Shown piece after piece: positions 9,569 to 11,098 of a stretch of 11,098 nt of DNA. Each line of letters starts with the position of its first letter. Positions within the stretch are counted from its first letter, which is position 1. This stretch comes from Gammaproteobacteria bacterium. Its GTDB lineage: Bacteria; Pseudomonadota; Gammaproteobacteria; Acidiferrobacterales; Acidiferrobacteraceae. The translations under genes were made by a program, and so were the position numbers. The notes under the pieces are model-generated. The model had not been told where the DNA came from. It ran no database searches and was given only the letters and a program-made list of their open reading frames with translations. The DNA lies in NCBI GenBank assembly GCA_028064935.1, contig JAPTWT010000237.1, positions 1 through 11,098 on the forward strand, read 5' to 3'.

Positions 9569-11098
9569 ATGCTCCGAATCAAACACTTGAAGTCCGGCCG
9601 CGGCACGGGCCGCATCGTCGACTACCTTGAACATCGACAACTCGAACAGCAGAAGAAGTCCGCCGCCCGGATTGGTTACTACGCAAACAAAGCGGCCCCC
9701 AGCGCATGGCTGGGCCAAGGCGCTGCCACTCTGGGCCTCGCAGGCGCGGTGGAGCGCGAACAGCTGATCGCGCTCCTGGAAGGCCGCCTCCCCGACGGCA
9801 CGGACCTAACCGCCCGCGGCGGCCGCGCAGCAAACGCCCGCCTCGGGACCGACATCACGCTGAGCGCCATGAAGTCCTACTCCCTCATGGCAACCCACGA
9901 TCCGCGCTTAGTAGTGTTGTGGGATGAGAGCGTAAAGGTCGCGGTCAGGGTGATCGAGCAAGAGGTCGCCGCCGCGCGTCTGGGCCACGGGGGTACCGAG
10001 TCCCAGAAAACCGGGAACCTGGTCATGGCGGCCTACCGGCACGAAGACGCCCGCACGGTCGAGGGCACAGCCGACATGGATTTTCATACCCATGTGCTGG
10101 CCCTCAACATGACCCAGCGCGCGGATGGAGAATGGGTCCGGGTCGATCTGCAATGGGGTGCGCAGATGGTGTTGGCGAAGACCGCCGACTTTGCCCAAAA
10201 GGCCTACCTGGCCCAGCGTGTCCAAGAGCTGGGATACGAGATCCGTTTGACCAAAGATGGCTGGGAGTTCGCGGCCTTGAGCGAAAAGGACCTGAGACCC
10301 TTTTCCCGGCGGACAGAGCAGGTGGACCGCGCCCTTGCGGCCCGAGGCTCATCCCGAGCAGAGGCCTCGGATTCCCAAAAAGAAGCCGCCAACCTCGCCA
10401 CCCGCGGGAGCAAGTCGCAGCTTTCCCAATCTGACCAGCGTTGGGAGTGGCGCGCGCGGATCCGCGAGGCGGGCATCGACCTAGATAAAATCGTATCCCA
10501 GGCCAAAGAGCACGGCCCCATTGAGACTACTGACCTCACCACCGAGGCGGTACGTTCCGCCGCCCGCCACCTCTCCGAGCGCGAGACGGTCTTCTCGAAG
10601 AACCAAGCCCGCCTGGAAGCCCTGCGCGCTGGTATGGGGGGTGCGACGCTCGACCAGATCGACGAGGCGATCGGTGATAAGGCTGCTGAGCTTATTGACG
10701 TCGGCGGAGGCGAGCTCACGACAGGCGAGGCGCTGTATCGTGAACAAGAAATCCTGGCGCGGGCCCGCGCGGGCCATGACCAAGCTGCCGCGCTTATGTC
10801 TCCCGAGGAAGCGCGCTCTTTTATAGAGGCGCGCGCAGTCACGCAAGGTTTCTCTTTGAGTGCCGGGCAACGCACTGCCCTGACACTCTCCCTGACATCA
10901 CCGGACCGCGTGACAGGCATCGTGGGCGCCGCCGGTGCCGGCAAGACCACATCCATGGCGGGGTTTGTCGAGGCCGCCAAAACACGGAGCTATGAAGTCG
11001 TCGGCATTGCCCCCTCGGCGGCTGCCTCCCATGAATTGAAATCGGCCGGCGCCGACGACACCCGGACCTTGGCGAGTCTCCTGGCGTCCCAGCCGTCA
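9569..11098 (+). CDS. MOBF (TrwC/TraI-like) conjugative relaxase-helicase, N-terminal 510 residues, continues past the window
   Basis: The frame is open from ATG 9569 to the edge. GAGGA (9558-9562) lies six bases before this ATG, while an in-frame ATG at 9563 abuts it too closely. The TrwC relaxase domain is clear: MLRIKHLKSG start, candidate catalytic tyrosines Tyr19 and Tyr37/Tyr38 (RIGYYANKAAPSAWLGQGA), LGTDITLSAMKSYSLMATHD, and the metal-binding histidines His158, His173 and His175 (DFHTHVLALNMT). A linker follows, then the helicase Walker A motif GAAGAGKT at 453-460. The protein would nick oriT, stay covalently bound to the 5' end and unwind DNA during transfer. MOBF relaxases are usually 900 aa or more, so about half is present here. 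It is divergent from the TraK/L/M-like operon across the presumed oriT. Confidence 0.93.
   Translation, partial: MLRIKHLKSGRGTGRIVDYLEHRQLEQQKKSAARIGYYANKAAPSAWLGQGAATLGLAGAVEREQLIALLEGRLPDGTDLTARGGRAANARLGTDITLSAMKSYSLMATHDPRLVVLWDESVKVAVRVIEQEVAAARLGHGGTESQKTGNLVMAAYRHEDARTVEGTADMDFHTHVLALNMTQRADGEWVRVDLQWGAQMVLAKTADFAQKAYLAQRVQELGYEIRLTKDGWEFAALSEKDLRPFSRRTEQVDRALAARGSSRAEASDSQKEAANLATRGSKSQLSQSDQRWEWRARIREAGIDLDKIVSQAKEHGPIETTDLTTEAVRSAARHLSERETVFSKNQARLEALRAGMGGATLDQIDEAIGDKAAELIDVGGGELTTGEALYREQEILARARAGHDQAAALMSPEEARSFIEARAVTQGFSLSAGQRTALTLSLTSPDRVTGIVGAAGAGKTTSMAGFVEAAKTRSYEVVGIAPSAAASHELKSAGADDTRTLASLLASQPS

Noticed and set aside
9178..9615. 145-aa minus-strand frame across the presumed oriT
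   Set aside because: Arg/Pro-rich low-complexity translation of GC-rich DNA with no ribosome site, overlapping the relaxase start.
10204..10980. 258-aa minus-strand frame inside the relaxase gene
   Set aside because: Ser/Ala/Arg-rich shadow translation of a high-GC coding region. The plus-strand relaxase has clear motifs.

Overview
The window looks like one end of an integrated conjugative or mobilizable element, or a plasmid region derived from one, in a Gram-negative proteobacterium. The base composition is moderately high in GC, about 55-60% overall by eye and higher in the transfer genes. A 3' fragment of a tRNA-Val(CAC) gene, the transfer genes and an ISL3-type insertion sequence are compatible with chemolithotrophic gamma- or betaproteobacteria such as Acidithiobacillus relatives. 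That host guess is weak.

Layout, left to right. (1) 1-127: the last codons of an unidentified gene, then a displaced tRNA-Val 3' end on the minus strand that reads as an attachment (att) scar. (2) 253-2078: accessory or regulatory genes. A 317-aa protein with a Cys/His zinc-like motif and a C-terminal helix-turn-helix (HTH) is divergent from a two-gene operon, a small AlpA/excisionase-like HTH protein followed by an unknown protein. A 10-bp palindrome lies in the divergent promoter region. (3) 2079-2744: a gene-free stretch carrying three phased TGATCACGAT repeats. A fourth copy sits in the upstream gene. (4) 2745-4453: a compact, AT-richer three-gene operon encoding a winged-helix-like protein, a HEPN-motif protein with a C-terminal winged helix, and a PD-(D/E)XK-type nuclease. 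It looks like an uncharacterised defence or abortive-infection cassette. (5) 4454-5067: no recognisable gene. (6) 5068-7014: the remains of an HI1419/HI1420-type toxin-antitoxin operon. An ISL3-family element (about 5307-6636, with an 8-bp target duplication) has split the antitoxin, and the toxin gene independently carries a frameshift. (7) 7073-9004: a minus-strand operon of three transfer or stability genes resembling RP4 traK-traL-traM or R388 stbA-stbB-stbC. (8) 9005-9568: a presumed oriT/control region with an 11-bp-phased repeat array, several inverted repeats, and the same 23-bp element in front of both divergent operons. (9) 9569-11098: the first 510 codons of a MOBF (TrwC-like) relaxase-helicase, running off the window.

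How the parts fit together: the relaxase would nick oriT and lead DNA transfer. The divergent traK/stbA-like operon would bind the oriT-proximal repeats and support stability or transfer. The shared 23-bp boxes suggest the two operons are co-regulated. The three-gene nuclease/HEPN cassette and the ruined toxin-antitoxin locus are cargo between the transfer module and the att end.
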